Made by a program: the position numbers and the translations under genes. From Glebionis coronaria (taxonomy: Eukaryota; Streptophyta; Magnoliopsida; Asterales; Asteraceae), in contig CM046875.1 of the NCBI GenBank assembly GCA_025667525.1, forward strand, positions 287,512,140 through 287,576,139: a DNA stretch of 64,000 nucleotides, written 5' to 3'. This document shows, piece by piece, positions 45,509-56,435 of this stretch. The notes under the pieces were generated by a model. It had not been told where the DNA came from. It did not search any database and was given only the letters and a program-made list of their open reading frames with translations. Positions within the stretch are counted from its first letter, which is position 1. The number at the start of each line of letters is the position of its first letter.

Positions 45509-46678
45509 CTGAGAGATATCAGCGTGGAGAAGGTTCTTAGTCGTCTCTGGTGACAGGGAGATGCTAGACTCTGGTTGTTTGTCAGCGGCAGGCTCTTTAA
45601 CCACATCCTCCAGAGAAGGGAAAGGGTTCTTCTTGGTCTTCTTCGTCTTGGAAGGATTAACAGAAGGGGTTTCAGAGGAAAGGGGGATGTCTTTCCTCTT
45701 CTTCTTCTTGTCCTTGGGCGCCTTGGGCTGAGAAGTGGACTGCACAGAGGTCTTGGACAAAGACTTGTCAGTTTGTCTTTCAGCATTCACCTTATTGTAA
45801 GGGATCAAGGGCTCTCCATCAGCAGCGAGTAACCCAGCAACCTGCATCATATGCCTGCTGAGAGGCACTTCATCCTCCAAGGGAGTCTTCAGTGAGGCTG
45901 GAGTGATGCGATAGGGAGAGAAAGAGTAAATTTCATCATTTGTGTAGGTTTCACCAAGCATATCCTCTATGAGGAGAGAGAGATATCTTGTGTAGCAGAT
46001 GGTGGCCAGTCGATGCTTCTTCCCTTTGTTTTCCAGCTTTGCAATGAGGTCAGTGTAAAGTATGTGGGCGATCCCTATATCTTGCCCCCAAATTAAGCTG
46101 TAAGCGATTAATTGCTGAGCACCATTAAGCTGATCATGTGACCCCTGGTTTCCTCCCAGACATTTCACAATGTATATCATCAGCGTGCTCCAGGTGGGTG
46201 AAAAGTAATTCACTTTGATCAGTGATTTGTTTTGGAAGCCTTGGGTGGTGAAGGGTTTGTCATCGTCATCATAAGGACGAAGGGCAGCCAGAGCCTTCTT
46301 CACTGTGGCGCTGGCGGGCACAGCGGACATGCCTTCATTGACTGGAAGTCCAATAACTTTGGCAAAAGTGTGGAAATCAAAGGTGAGGGGTTGTGTATGT
46401 GTGGAAAGGTTGAAGGTGATATGTGATGAGATTTGATCAACTTCAGCGTTGTACCAGAACTCCCTCAAGTATTGGTGGTAGCAAGTGGAGGGTTCCCTAG
46501 TAATGGCTTCGTAAATGGTGGAGTTCTTGAGGAAGGATAACAAGGGATGGTAGAGAGGATTGTTATGTTCCAAAAGTGTTACACAGTTGTTCAAGGCGAT
46601 CTTTCCATCGTTTATTCCAAAATCTACATTCGAGGCGGACAAAACGGTGAACGAGGTGTTTGTTGATGAAGACGCCAT
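45509..46678 (-). CDS. Copia-3 extra 3' gene, exon 1 (390 codons, intact)
   Basis: It is open from ATG 46678 (MASSSTNTSFTVLSASNVDF) to the predicted donor after DISQ. A folded N-terminal domain of ~280 residues (CYHQYLREFWYNAEVDQ; FDFHTFAKVIGLPVNEGM; VNYFSPTWSTLMIYIVKCLG; RLATICYTRYLSLLIEDML) is followed by a basic tail (KAPKDKKKKRKDI, KTKKTKKNPF). The FW-x-A / FSPxW pattern recalls other uncharacterised plant retroelement-associated proteins; I cannot name a function. It lies where SIRE elements carry their env-like ORF, but I see no signal peptide or membrane segment. It has no stop codon, unlike gag-pol. Confidence 0.7.
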
Positions 46679-46721
46679 TGTTGATGGAAGGAAGAAATGG
46701 AGGATGTGAAGAAGATGAATA

Positions 46722-46742
46722 GTGTGTGTGTGTGTGTGTGTG
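46722..46742. repeat. (GT)10 microsatellite upstream of the extra gene
   Basis: A run of about ten GT units sits ~45 bases upstream of the ATG of the 3' gene, in its presumed 5' untranslated region (CA on the transcribed strand). Confidence 0.9.
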
Positions 46743-47022
46743 AAAGTAATGAGTAATGTGATGTTTGAAAAATGATTCAAGGGTTTTGATAAAAGGTTTA
46801 GCCGTTTTCAATTAAAGCATTAAATACAAAAGTTTATCTTTTAGGAAAAGTGGGACCCCTTGACTCTTCATGTGATTTTTTTGTCCCCTTGGAAAGTAGG
46901 AAAGTTGTTGACAATGAAGAACAATCATTTGAATTAAATATGGGAATATATTAACTCCCATTGGAATGTAACTACCTCGTTACATTCAATTGCCTTAAAT
47001 GCCCAGAGACAGAGATCATTTA

Positions 47023-48836
47023 TCAGATATGTTTACCAATATTGAGCATACCCAGCTCAGCAACCAGCCTAGTAAAACTTGGCTCAGCCAGAGGCTTGGT
47101 GAATATATCAGCGAGCTGGTATTCAGTGGGTATAAAATGAAGCTCAATATCACCTTTTAAAATATGGTCTCTAATAAAGTGATACCTGATGTCAATATGT
47201 TTAGTTCTGGAATGAAGTACCGGATTATTGGAGATGGCTATAGCACTTATGTTGTCACAGAATATGGGAACCTTTTCATAAGTGATCCCATAATCAGCCA
47301 GCTGACTTTTCATCCAGAGAACTTAAGCACAGCAACTAGCGGCCGCTACATATTCAGCTTCAGTTGATGACATGGCCACTGAGTTTTGTTTCTTAGCACT
47401 CCAGAATACTAACTTTCCTCCAAGGATTTGACAACTCCCATAGGTGCTCTTTTTATCAAGACAGCACCCAACGTAGTCAGAGTCTGAGTAGGCTTTGAGG
47501 TCGGAGCCTGATCCGTTTGGATACCAGAGACCCAGTGTGGGAGATCCTTTTAAGTACCTGAAAATTCTTTTGACAACTACAAGGTGGGATTCCTTGGGGT
47601 TAGCTTGGTACCTAACACAGAGACATGTGGCAAATTGTATGTCTGGTCTGCTTGTTGTGAGGTACATCAGTAACCCAATCATGCCTCTATATAAGGTCTC
47701 ATTAACAGAAACCCCTGAGTCATCAGCTCCCAAGTTGTTGGGAGGAAGCATGGGGCATTTCACTAATGCACAATCAGACAGATCATACTTCTTGAGCAAA
47801 TCCTTAACATATTTTTCTTGACAAATGGAAATTCCTTTTATATTTTGTTTAATTTGGAAACCCAAGAAAAAAGTTAATTCCCCCATCATGCTCATTTCAT
47901 ACTTTTTGGTCATGAGTTTGGCAAACTGTTTTCTCAAAGTGATATTGGTGGAACCAAAAATTATGTCATCCACATAAATATGTACTAAAATGACATCACT
48001 CTTGGACCTATAAGTGAACGGGTTTGATCAATGGTACCTCTGACAAATTTATTTTCAAGTAAGAATTTTGATAGGGTTTCATACCAGGCTCTAGGCGCTT
48101 GTTTCAGCCCATAGAGTGCTTTGTGAAGTCTGTAGACGTGATCAGGATACTCACTGCTTTTAAACCCCGGGGGTTGATAGACATATACTTCCTCTGCAAG
48201 CTTACCATTTAGAAAAGCACTCTTCACATCCATCTGGTATACAGTAAACCCCATATAAGCTGCAAAGGCTAGGAAGATTCTGATAGCTTCCAATCTGGCT
48301 ACTGGTGCAAACGTTTCATCATAGTCAATACCCTCAGATTGATTGTACCCCAGCACCACAAGCCTAGCCTTGTTTTTAACAATCATGCCAGCTTCATCCC
48401 TCTTGTTTCTGTAGACCCACTTAGTTCCAACCACTTGTTTCCCAGCTGGAGCTTTTACCAGAGTCCACACCTTGTTCCTCTTGATCTGATTCAACTCATC
48501 TTGCATGGCAACAACCCACCCTTCATCTAGAAGTGCAACAGCCACATTCTTAGGTTCATCTTCAAAGAGAAAATCGGCGAAAAGGCATTCATTCGTTGAG
48601 GCTGTTTCCAGAGATCTCAATTTGCCTCTGGTGGTGACTCCCTCAGAGGGTTCACCAAGAATATTCACAAGAAGAATATCTTGGTTCCTACTCCATTTGG
48701 TTTGAGGATCAGGAGTCTTAGTGGGTTCGGGAGTCACTACAGGTTCAATGAATGCTGGGGGATCTTCACATGTTATTTCTTCATCCATAATCTCTTCATC
48801 AAGGTGAGAGATTGGTTCGATAAGATCAGCATTCAC
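47023..48836 (-). pseudogene. Copia-3 reverse transcriptase and RNase H, broken
   Basis: From 48836 the frame gives the RT N-half ([55 protein letters not shown]). A one-base loss near 48015 precedes the YVDD box region, which continues in the next frame (VDDIIFGSTN; FFLGFQIKQ; GMIGLLMYLTTSRPD). RNase H follows (YSDSDYVGC; SSTEAEYVAAASCCA). TAA at 47323-47325 then interrupts, and the same domain resumes (LADYGITYEKVPIFCDN) to the natural-looking end ELGMLNIGKHI at 47023. It is a complete domain set but not a functional protein. Confidence 0.9.
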
Positions 48837-50348
48837 TTAAGTGGGTGGAGTGATAGGTTCAGCATCTTCAACCTCTAGAGTGATGTCAGAGATTAAGTGA
48901 GGATCAAATACATGAACATAAGGAAAGTTCTTGTGACAGGCCTGAGATGATTCCTTGGGATTTGAGAAATCATCCTCTGGATATGATTTGACTTCATTGA
49001 AATCAATGTCACATTCTTCTGTGTTGGTGTGAGTAATGACAGCATCTGCTTCATTAAAGGTGACATGGATGGATTCTTCGAGTTCTTGCCTGCGAATGTT
49101 GAATACTCTAAAGGCTCTGGAGGTGGGAGAGTAGCCAACAAAGAATACATCATCTGAATTTTCATCAAATTTTCCCAGGTGATCTCTGTAGTTGTGAATG
49201 AAAACAGGGCAACCAAAGTCATGGAAGTAGCTTACATCAGGGGCTCTCATCCTATACACTTCATAAGAGGTCTTGCCGTGTCTCTTCACAATAATAGATC
49301 TGTTTTGTGTGTAACAAGCTGTGTTCACGGCTTCACCCCAAAATTGTTTTGGAAGTCTTGATTCGCTGAGCATGGTTCTAGCAGCCTCTATGAGAGTTCT
49401 GTTTCTTCTTTCAGCGACACCATTTTGTTCAGGGGTGCCTGGGTTGGAAAAGTTTTGTGATATTCCCTTTTCATCACAAAAGGCTTCCATGGCATGGTTC
49501 TTGAATTTAGTGCCATTGTCACTTTTAATAGCCTTAACTCTGCAGTCATTGAAGTTCTCTATTTCTTTGATGAAAGACATTATTCTTTCAGAAGCATCAC
49601 TCTTTCTTTTGAGAAAGAATACCCATGTGAATCTAGAGAATTCATCTACAATGACTAGTGTATACTTGTTGTGATTAAGGTATTGAGGTTTTACTGGTCC
49701 AAATAAGTCCATGTGAAGAAGATGGAGGCACTTATTTATGGAGAATGATTGCTTTGTCTTAAATGAGGCTCTGTGGTGCTTCCCTTTCTTGCAGGCTGAG
49801 CAGGGTCTGTATTTGGTGAAGGTCAGAGAGGGAAGCCCAGCCACTAAATCATTCTTGGCCAGTTTGTTGATGTTCTTGAAGTTGAGGTGGGAGAGTCTCT
49901 TATGCCATAGCCAATTTTCACTATCAGATGCTTTGGCATAGAGACAAGTGTTCATCCCTTCTGGACATGATGTCATGTCAATGACATACACATCCCTTCT
50001 TCTGGGTGCAATTAGAAAAACATCATCATTTTGATTGAAGATTGTTCCTTGGGTCTTAGTAAACAGAACTTTAAAACCAGCATCGTAGAGTTGACTAATG
50101 CTGATTAAGTTGTGCTTCAGTCCATTGACATAAGCGACCCTTGTGAAGGTTATTCCGTTGCAATCCACTGAGCCATAATCCTCAGTAGCCCCTGAGGAGT
50201 CATCTCCAAAGACTACTTTTGGACCAGACTCCTTCTTATATCTATGCAGATATTTTTTAACCCTTATCATATGTCTGGAGCACCCATTATCCAGATACCA
50301 AACAGATTTCTTCAGATATTCCTGCATAGATATAACAAAGCCAGATTA
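48837..50348 (-). pseudogene. Copia-3 protease and integrase
   Basis: The open frame of ~496 residues starts at 50327. The protease site reads VWYLDNGCSRHM: the usual D-S-G is D-N-G, likely inactive. Then come the pre-integrase zinc motif (WHKRLSHLNF...CSAC), the integrase core (HMDLFGP; SDNGTKF; EQNGVAERRNRT), the C-terminal domain (VFGCPVFIHNYRDHLGKFDE), and an acidic linker ending at TAA 48837-48839, after which the RT frame continues without shift. TAA at 50346-50348 lies just upstream. Confidence 0.9.
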
Positions 50349-50435
50349 GTTTTGATGATGAACCCACTTTCCAGTGGGTCCATGCTGTCGCTGACCAGCG
50401 ACATTTGGTCTTCTCTGGTTTCTATCTCCCCTTCT

Positions 50436-52241
50436 TTAGTTGCAGTCTCTGGGTTCATGACGCATACTTCCACAGATATCACATCCGGGATAATGCTCAC
50501 ACTCATCAGGGTGATGGTCAAAGAAGCCACAGTACTTGCATGGGGGATTTGGTTTGTAACCCTGAGAGTTGTCTCTGGGTTTGGGCTCAACTCTTCTAGA
50601 GGGCATGTGAGGAGTTTTAGACCTTAATTGAGTTCTGGTTCTTTGAACAGCAATAATCTCCTCATGCTCTCTAGAGGTGTATTCAGTAGACTTGCATGTG
50701 ATACATTTTGGTTTCTTTGAGCAGTCCTCAGAAGAATGATTTTTGAAACCGCAATGCTTGCAAGGCCTGAATAAAGCTCTCCCCTTAGAGATACTAGATC
50801 CTTCACCAAGAGAGTTAACAGATGGATTGTTAACTCTGGGGTTGATTTGTTCTTTCAGCCCCTTTACTTCTTCCATCAAGGTGAGGAGAAGTTGTTTGGT
50901 GGGTGAAGTTCTTCAGGGGGAGGAGTGGGTTTGTTGGAGTCCTTGGCCACAAAAACCTTTTTGTGCGCTTTATCAGCGACTTTGAGAATTGAATTCCCTG
51001 GGGTTTTGGTTAGAGGTTTTGGGCTAATCAAGGAATCAGATGGGATAGCACCAGCGAGTCTTGGTAAAGCTGGTACCTCTGATTTCTTGTCAGAGTTTAT
51101 CTCATCCACAGAGGTGGAAGAAGGAGAAGAAACATCTGAAGGGACAAATTTAACACTAGGTACAGGTATATGATTTTTGTATCTACCCTTTCCCCCAATA
51201 GCCTGAACCACATCACCTGGTATGGCTTCAGCAACTATTTCTTCCACTGTGGATTGAGCCAAATTCCATTTTTCAATGGTTTTTCTGAGTTCAGTGTTTT
51301 CATCAGTTAAAGACTCATTTTCAATGGACAATTTTCTTACTTCATTTTGAATTTGATTTGCAAGATTCACAAAGGGTTTAAGATTTGTTAATTCAGATTA
51401 ACAAAGATTTAACTCTATTTTAAGACTATGAAACTTGTTTAACAGGTTTTTTCTTTGCTCTACCACAAAGTGGAGGTCAACTAAGGTATAGTCACTGACA
51501 TGGTCTCTATCAGGACCTTCAGGCATAGATAGCAGTCTTTTTACCTTTTTCATGGTGATGTCCACCCATTGACCAGATCTTGCTTCGCTTTTTCCCACAA
51601 CAGGTTCTTCATCAGCGACAGCCATAAAAGCTATGATGGTAGTGGTTCCTTCATCCTCAGATGTAAGGGGTGCATCATCCCAGTCGAATGAAGCAACAAT
51701 CAGACCTTTTCCAGTCTTCTTAACATCCTTTTTCTTAGCTGCATATTCAGCTTTCTGGTTGAGTTTTAACAGCTCAGCTTTCAAATCTTTGTACTTAACT
51801 TTGTAGTCCTTCTTTCCTTCTGAGTCAGAGTTAGAGGTTTGCTTGAAAGGTGAGGTAGAAAACTTCTTCTTGCTGCTGTGGTTGTTGCTGCATGAAGGAA
51901 AGCTTGGAGAGGATGTTTTGTTTGACCAGCAATCTTTCTGAAAGTGACCAGTCTTTCCACAAGTGTAGCATGACACCTTGGATTTCTCAACCTTAGCAGC
52001 TCCAACTCTACCATATCTCTTGTAGTACCTCTTTTGATCAGCTAGAAGGGCTCTGTCATGGAACTCAACATGTAATTCATCAAGAAATTCTTGACTGCTT
52101 CTGGTGTCCTCTTCTATGTCAGAGTCGCTGTCCTAAAAAGAATGGTTAGCAACAAGAGCTTTTGATCCAGTGATATTGGTGGTAAACCTATCAGTCTCTG
52201 ATTTGTAAATAGATTCAATTAGCCCTTCTTCATAGTTATAT
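50436..52241 (-). pseudogene. Copia-3 gag C-terminal region with multiple zinc knuckles
   Basis: The first knuckle is CYTCGKTGHFQKDC (51976 downward). After a Ser/Lys-rich and a coiled-coil part (VRKLSIENESLTDENTELRK), a cluster follows: CKHCGFKNHSSEDC, CITC-x-YTSREH, CKYCGFFDHHPDEC and CDICGSMRHEPRDC, giving five CCHC-like units in all. Stops are TAG 52133-52135, TAA 51398-51400 and TAA 50436-50438; a frameshift lies near 50877. Extended, knuckle-rich Gags are typical of SIRE-type elements. They bind element RNA in the particle. Confidence 0.82.
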
Positions 52242-52997
52242 CTACCAAATAGTTGGGGCTAAAGTATCATTTTTGATAGCATTATTTGCTCTTAAGGTAT
52301 GGTTTAGGCTAAGCCATTTTCTAGGTAAACTATTGACAAATGTAGCATTAACCTCAGCCTTACGTAGAACAACTCCATTGTTTCCCAAGACATTCAACAA
52401 AATCTTAAGCCTATTATAAGTTTGAACAACGGTTTCTATTTCCAAAGCTTTAAAAGCATTAAACTTAAGTCTAAGGGCTTGGATTTTGGTTTCTTTTGTT
52501 TCCTCTGGACCTTCATACCCTAGAACTAACTCGGTCCACATCTCCTTAGTAGAGTTGTATTTTATGATGGACTTCATAATGTTCTTGGGTAGGCAGGAGA
52601 CTATGATACTTTTGAGTCTCTTGTCCTGGTTAGCCAGACGTCTATCCGCTAGAGACCATTGCTTAACATGCTTCTTGATGGGTCTCTCAGGGGTAGAGGA
52701 AATGACCAATGGTACATAGGGACCATTTTCTAAGATTTCTATCAAGAAGGGTTCTAAGCCATCTAAATATATAAGAAATTCACTTTTCCAACTTGAAAAA
52801 TCTTCTTCATCAAACGCTGGAACATTGGACACATGTGACCCCCCACGAACATCAAGTAGTTGGGGAAGGTCATCATCATTATTACCAGTGCGTACAACCG
52901 GTGTAGGCATGGTAGTAGATGTGGTGGCCGATGCGGTGGTCGAAGTGGTACCTTGACTGGTTTGACCAAAGGGTGGAGGAGGTATAGTATCGGTCAT
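52242..52997 (-). pseudogene. gag: Copia-3 gag N-terminal (capsid) region
   Basis: ATG 52997, ~251 residues: Thr/Ser-rich start, then a Copia gag domain (FSSWKSEFLIYLDG; STKEMWTELVLGYEG; FNAFKALEIETVVQTYNRLK; FVNSLPRKWL). A one-base loss near 52245 produces the stop after APTIW; the next frame continues GRYNYEEGLIESIY. Confidence 0.88.
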
Positions 52998-53053
52998 ATT
53001 TAGGATCTGATTTTAAAAACAAGAACGGTTTATAAAATATTTTATAAATCAAA

Positions 53054-53067
53054 CCGCTCTGATACCA
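53054..53067 (-). other. Copia-3 primer binding site (initiator tRNA-Met)
   Basis: The minus strand TGGTATCAGAGCGG lies two bases inside the 5' LTR. Confidence 0.9.
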
Positions 53068-53069
53068 AT

Positions 53070-53939
53070 TGAAAGTCCCTTAATATGAAAATTGTTGAGA
53101 CTATAACTCGTATAACCACAAAAACACAACGAAATACTTTTCAAACGTGTAATGCTTTATTAACTGTTATAAACAAAGTATTACAAAGTGCTATGAATAC
53201 ACTCGTTGAATGACAATAAGAAATGAACCCTAGAACAAGTAAACTAGATTCGAGACTCAAGTTTACAAGGGAACCAATGAGACGTTGGTAGACAGCTGAG
53301 GGCTCAGTGGTTCCAAAGTGAGAAATAACTTAGATAATTTATCCAAGCATAAGTGTTGCCTTAACTCTACTTTCTCACTCCTATTTATAGTGGTACGAGG
53401 TTGCTTCCTTAGTGGGAGTAGTTGATACGTGTCATCTTCTGAATGAAAGAGTACAACGTATTAAATGCATGTCCAAATCGAGACATACCTTTAAACAACT
53501 TTAGGTGAATAGTTCTGCCAACTGTTTACCTTTTGTCCCACTAGGTCGTACTAGGCTTTATCTTGAATATCTTGTTTTGTCCCGCTCAAAACACTTAGTA
53601 TATTCTCCCGCCTAAACTATAAAGGATTAGACAAGCTTTGCTTGTATCAGACATCTAGGGTTCTTAAGTGATCTCTGAGTATTGTCAACTCAGAGATCCT
53701 TGAACACCAGCACATTCCTTCTACATCCCAGCTATCCATAATCGCTGGTGAGTATGACTTCAGATTGTCTTCGACTTCTCTGACGTTGTCTTTGACTTGA
53801 ATGTTCATGGTGTGCCAGTTGAGGCTTTGCCTTCCACTGGTCTAGTCTCTGTCGTTGGTCCTCTCAGCGATCAGTAACACTTAGTCTAATTTAAACAAAT
53901 CTAGACTGGGCCATAGTTAAAACATTCATTGGCCCAACA
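53070..53939 (-). repeat. Copia-3 5' LTR (870 bp)
   Basis: TGAAAGTCCC...CCCAACA. TATAAATA on the minus strand at 53382-53389 is the likely promoter. It is uninterrupted and shows the empty MITE site. About 36 differences separate it from the 3' LTR. Confidence 0.94.
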
Positions 53940-53944
53940 CCTTC

Positions 53945-54404
53945 ATCAATGCGGATGATGCTTTCGTCAATGCGACTAGATCTGAGATCATTATCGAAAA
54001 ATGTTGTGGAGGTGATTGTTCAAAACCGGAGAATTGATTATCGTAACACATATTTTGATTCATCGGTTGAAAATTGCACCCATCCTGAGGTTCGTTACCA
54101 TAAAACTCACATGAATATGACGGTGGATGTTGCGAAGATTGGCCGTAGAAGTTAGAATAGGTCCGGGGTCATTATAATTGATCATACAACTATATCCAAA
54201 AGTATGCTCCAAACCGCATAATCCACACGAATAAGACGAGGCGGTTGTGGAGTTTTGTCATAATATTGAAAACATAATCGTGATGACTCGACGACAAGTT
54301 GTAGATATACCCTTCCCACCTCCTAAAATCTCGCAATTATGACAATTACCATCGTCGGGCGGACCTCCACAATATGGACAAGAGAAATATCCATAATCCG
54401 ACAT
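53945..54404 (-). pseudogene. 5' part of the older element's gene interrupted by Copia-3
   Basis: ATG 54404 opens MSDYGYFSCPYCGGPPDDGNC, a Cys-rich CxxC...C..C start that resembles N-termini of Asteraceae retroelement proteins carrying NPLFD repeats. The frame decays within ~80 codons. Across the Copia-3 target site the reading ...SIIRIDEG joins FKRHEILFQ at 40253, consistent with one split gene. Confidence 0.5.
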
Positions 54405-55419
54405 GACGAAACGAGAACGGCGTAATTAGAATTAAACATGTTAGATTAAGAAGAAGAATTAAATGATAAAAAAAAGATTATTTTTAGTTTTTGATTTTTC
54501 AATTTGATTTTTTTTTGGATTTTTGGTGTATTAAGAAAGAAACAATCACAAAAGTAATCACGTGGAGTGAAAACCTTTGTTCGACTTTGTAGTGTATGGT
54601 TAACACTACGAGGGTTCAATAATTAAATCACGAAAGCAAATATTAATAATACTTGAGGTGGCAAACCACTAATCGGTTATTCCTCTCGAAAATATGCACA
54701 AGCAAGCGAAGGAGCGGGAAAGCGCGAAGCTATTAAGAACCTTCTCCTTTAGACGGCTTTTTATAGCGTGTCGCCTTATAGCCACCTTATAGTTTGTATT
54801 TTCGTAAGTTCAAAGTTTCATAGTAATTATCTATTTTGCCTTTATTTTTCTTTGATTCGATACACGTAAAAATTATCGGATCGATAATAAGTACAGTGAG
54901 TTGCTAACCTCTTTTGAAGATATTGTTTATTGGTTGTTCTCTACGTAATATATATAATAGAAACAAAAAAAATTCGAAAGAGCAAAACGAAAAAGAAAAT
55001 TATTTTTGGTGTGTTATTTGATTTCAAATAACACTTTCTTGGATTCTTTTAATTTTTTAATTTATTTTCAAGTTACTAAAAGTATGCACAAACATACAAG
55101 TATACAACCTTTCAAGGATGAAAGGGTCTTCGATAAAAATCAACGAGTCCACTCCGAGAATATCCTAAATCAACTCCACGACAGCGGCACCATAATTGAT
55201 GTAGTATTTCTTGGGTAGGTAATAAAGACGTTTACGATTTAGGAAAACCGTAAGTTCTTAAACCAAGAGTTCATTGTAGACGAGGTGAGATTGGGGTGTC
55301 AATTAAAGAAGATTAGTTATGGATTTGGAAATTAAAGATTTAAAAATAAAGGACGAAGCTACACTAAGACGGCTAAAAACTAAGTCGAATTACGAGGGCA
55401 CGTAAAACAAGAAAAAATA
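54405..55419 (-). other. Probable leader and LTR start of the older element
   Basis: No coding. At 55175-55192 the minus strand TGGTGCCGCTGTCGTGGA resembles the tRNA-Asp primer site used by Athila elements (TGGCGCC...) with about five C/T-type mismatches. TG at 55197 would start the LTR. Treat as tentative; no matching 3' LTR was recognised. Confidence 0.35.
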
Positions 55420-56426
55420 GGGTAAAAGGCATAAAATATCATCTTACTTATTGATTTGTGCCGACTTTAAACCATTACTATTTTATCTCGTGACTTTACC
55501 ATTGTACTTTCAAATTTGTTGTTACTATAACAATATTAGCTTGAAATAACTATAATATCCTTTTAATTGACTAATATACCCTTTGTCTTTTTTCTTTTCA
55601 GGGTTTTATTTCCATATCTTGATTTCCAGATCTGTATAATCAAGATCCACCTTTACAAGCAAACATAATGTTGTTCCTAACATATATCATCTTCATAAGT
55701 TCAATTTTAACCTATGCTACAATCACCACTTCTAACCACACTTTAAGCTTCTAACCATAACTTCACCTACCGCTGCCCTCTACCCCCAACAGTCAGAAAA
55801 ACTTATGCCACCGCCGAATCTGAACGGAATAGCAGCGCCATCATAGTCATCACCATATTCGTGTTCGTCATCAGTATAGGAATCAACCCGTCGTCTTTTC
55901 TTTAGTTCAGCATAACTAAACTCTTTATCATCGTCACAATATTGAGCATGCTGGTTCAAAAGGAGAAAATAAGTCTTCAAAAGGAGACATAAATGACTAC
56001 AATTACAGAAGTTCATGATGTGCAAAAAAACTAATTATAATCATTTAGATATATTGAGCATGCAATTACATCGTCACCATATTCTTGGAGGTATTAAGTC
56101 TTCAAAAGGAGACAATACTGTGCAGCCATAAAAGGGTGAAAAGGACAAATTCTTACTTAAAAACTAATTTTAGATATATAAAATACATTCTAGCTTACTG
56201 TACAAAAAATTATCATTTGAGATTATTACCATGAAGTGAGAAGTAAATTTATGGTAAAGAAACTGTAATTGTGTTAAAGATTACAAGGTATTATAGTCAT
56301 TTCAAGTTAATATTGGTATAGTAAGAACAAATTTGAAAGTAAAATGGTAAAGTCACGAGATAAAATAGTAACTGTTTAAAGTCGGCACAAATCAATAAGT
56401 AGGATGGTATTTTATACCTTTTACCC
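55420..56426. mobile_element. Mutator-like element with long TIRs and 9 bp TSD (1007 bp)
   Basis: Terminal inverted repeats of ~140 bp (55420-55560 and 56286-56426), beginning GGGTAAAAGG, are about 92% identical by eye. They are flanked by identical 9 bp duplications gaaaaaata (55411-55419, 56427-56435). Long TIRs with a 9 bp duplication define the Mutator superfamily. No transposase is present. The middle contains unrelated sequence with a possible captured coding fragment, the Pack-MULE pattern. Confidence 0.87.
55785..55965 (-). pseudogene. Possible host gene fragment inside the Mutator-like element
   Basis: On minus, an exon-like stretch after a CAG reads an acidic/basic peptide (FSYAELKKRRRVDSYTDDEH; DYDGAAIPFRFGGG) before a stop. 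A degenerate second copy of part of it (ttgagcatgc...cgtcaccatattc) lies at 56050-56090. The composition is unlike the TE proteins nearby. I cannot identify the donor gene. Confidence 0.4.
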
Positions 56427-56435
56427 GAAAAAATA

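Larger units (their letters stand above)
40254..53939 (-). mobile_element. Copia-3: SIRE/Maximus-type Ty1/Copia element with a spliced extra 3' gene
   Basis: Ends are TGAAAGTCCC and GGCCCAACA, with a perfect 5 bp target duplication ccttc (40249-40253, 53940-53944). LTRs are 870 bp once the MITE in the left one is removed. I count about 36 differences (~4%). Internal order on minus is PBS, gag with several zinc knuckles, protease, integrase, RT, RNase H, then a large additional gene in two exons, polypurine tract, 3' LTR. A long 3' gene after pol is typical of the SIRE/Maximus lineage. The polyprotein has at least six stops and several frameshifts, mostly CAA/CAG-like to stop. Confidence 0.93.

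Noticed and set aside
45449..46780. Calling the Copia-3 extra ORF an envelope gene
   Set aside because: It sits at the env-like position but shows no signal peptide or membrane segment; the His/Thr-rich stretch upstream of ATG 46678 comes from the GT microsatellite.
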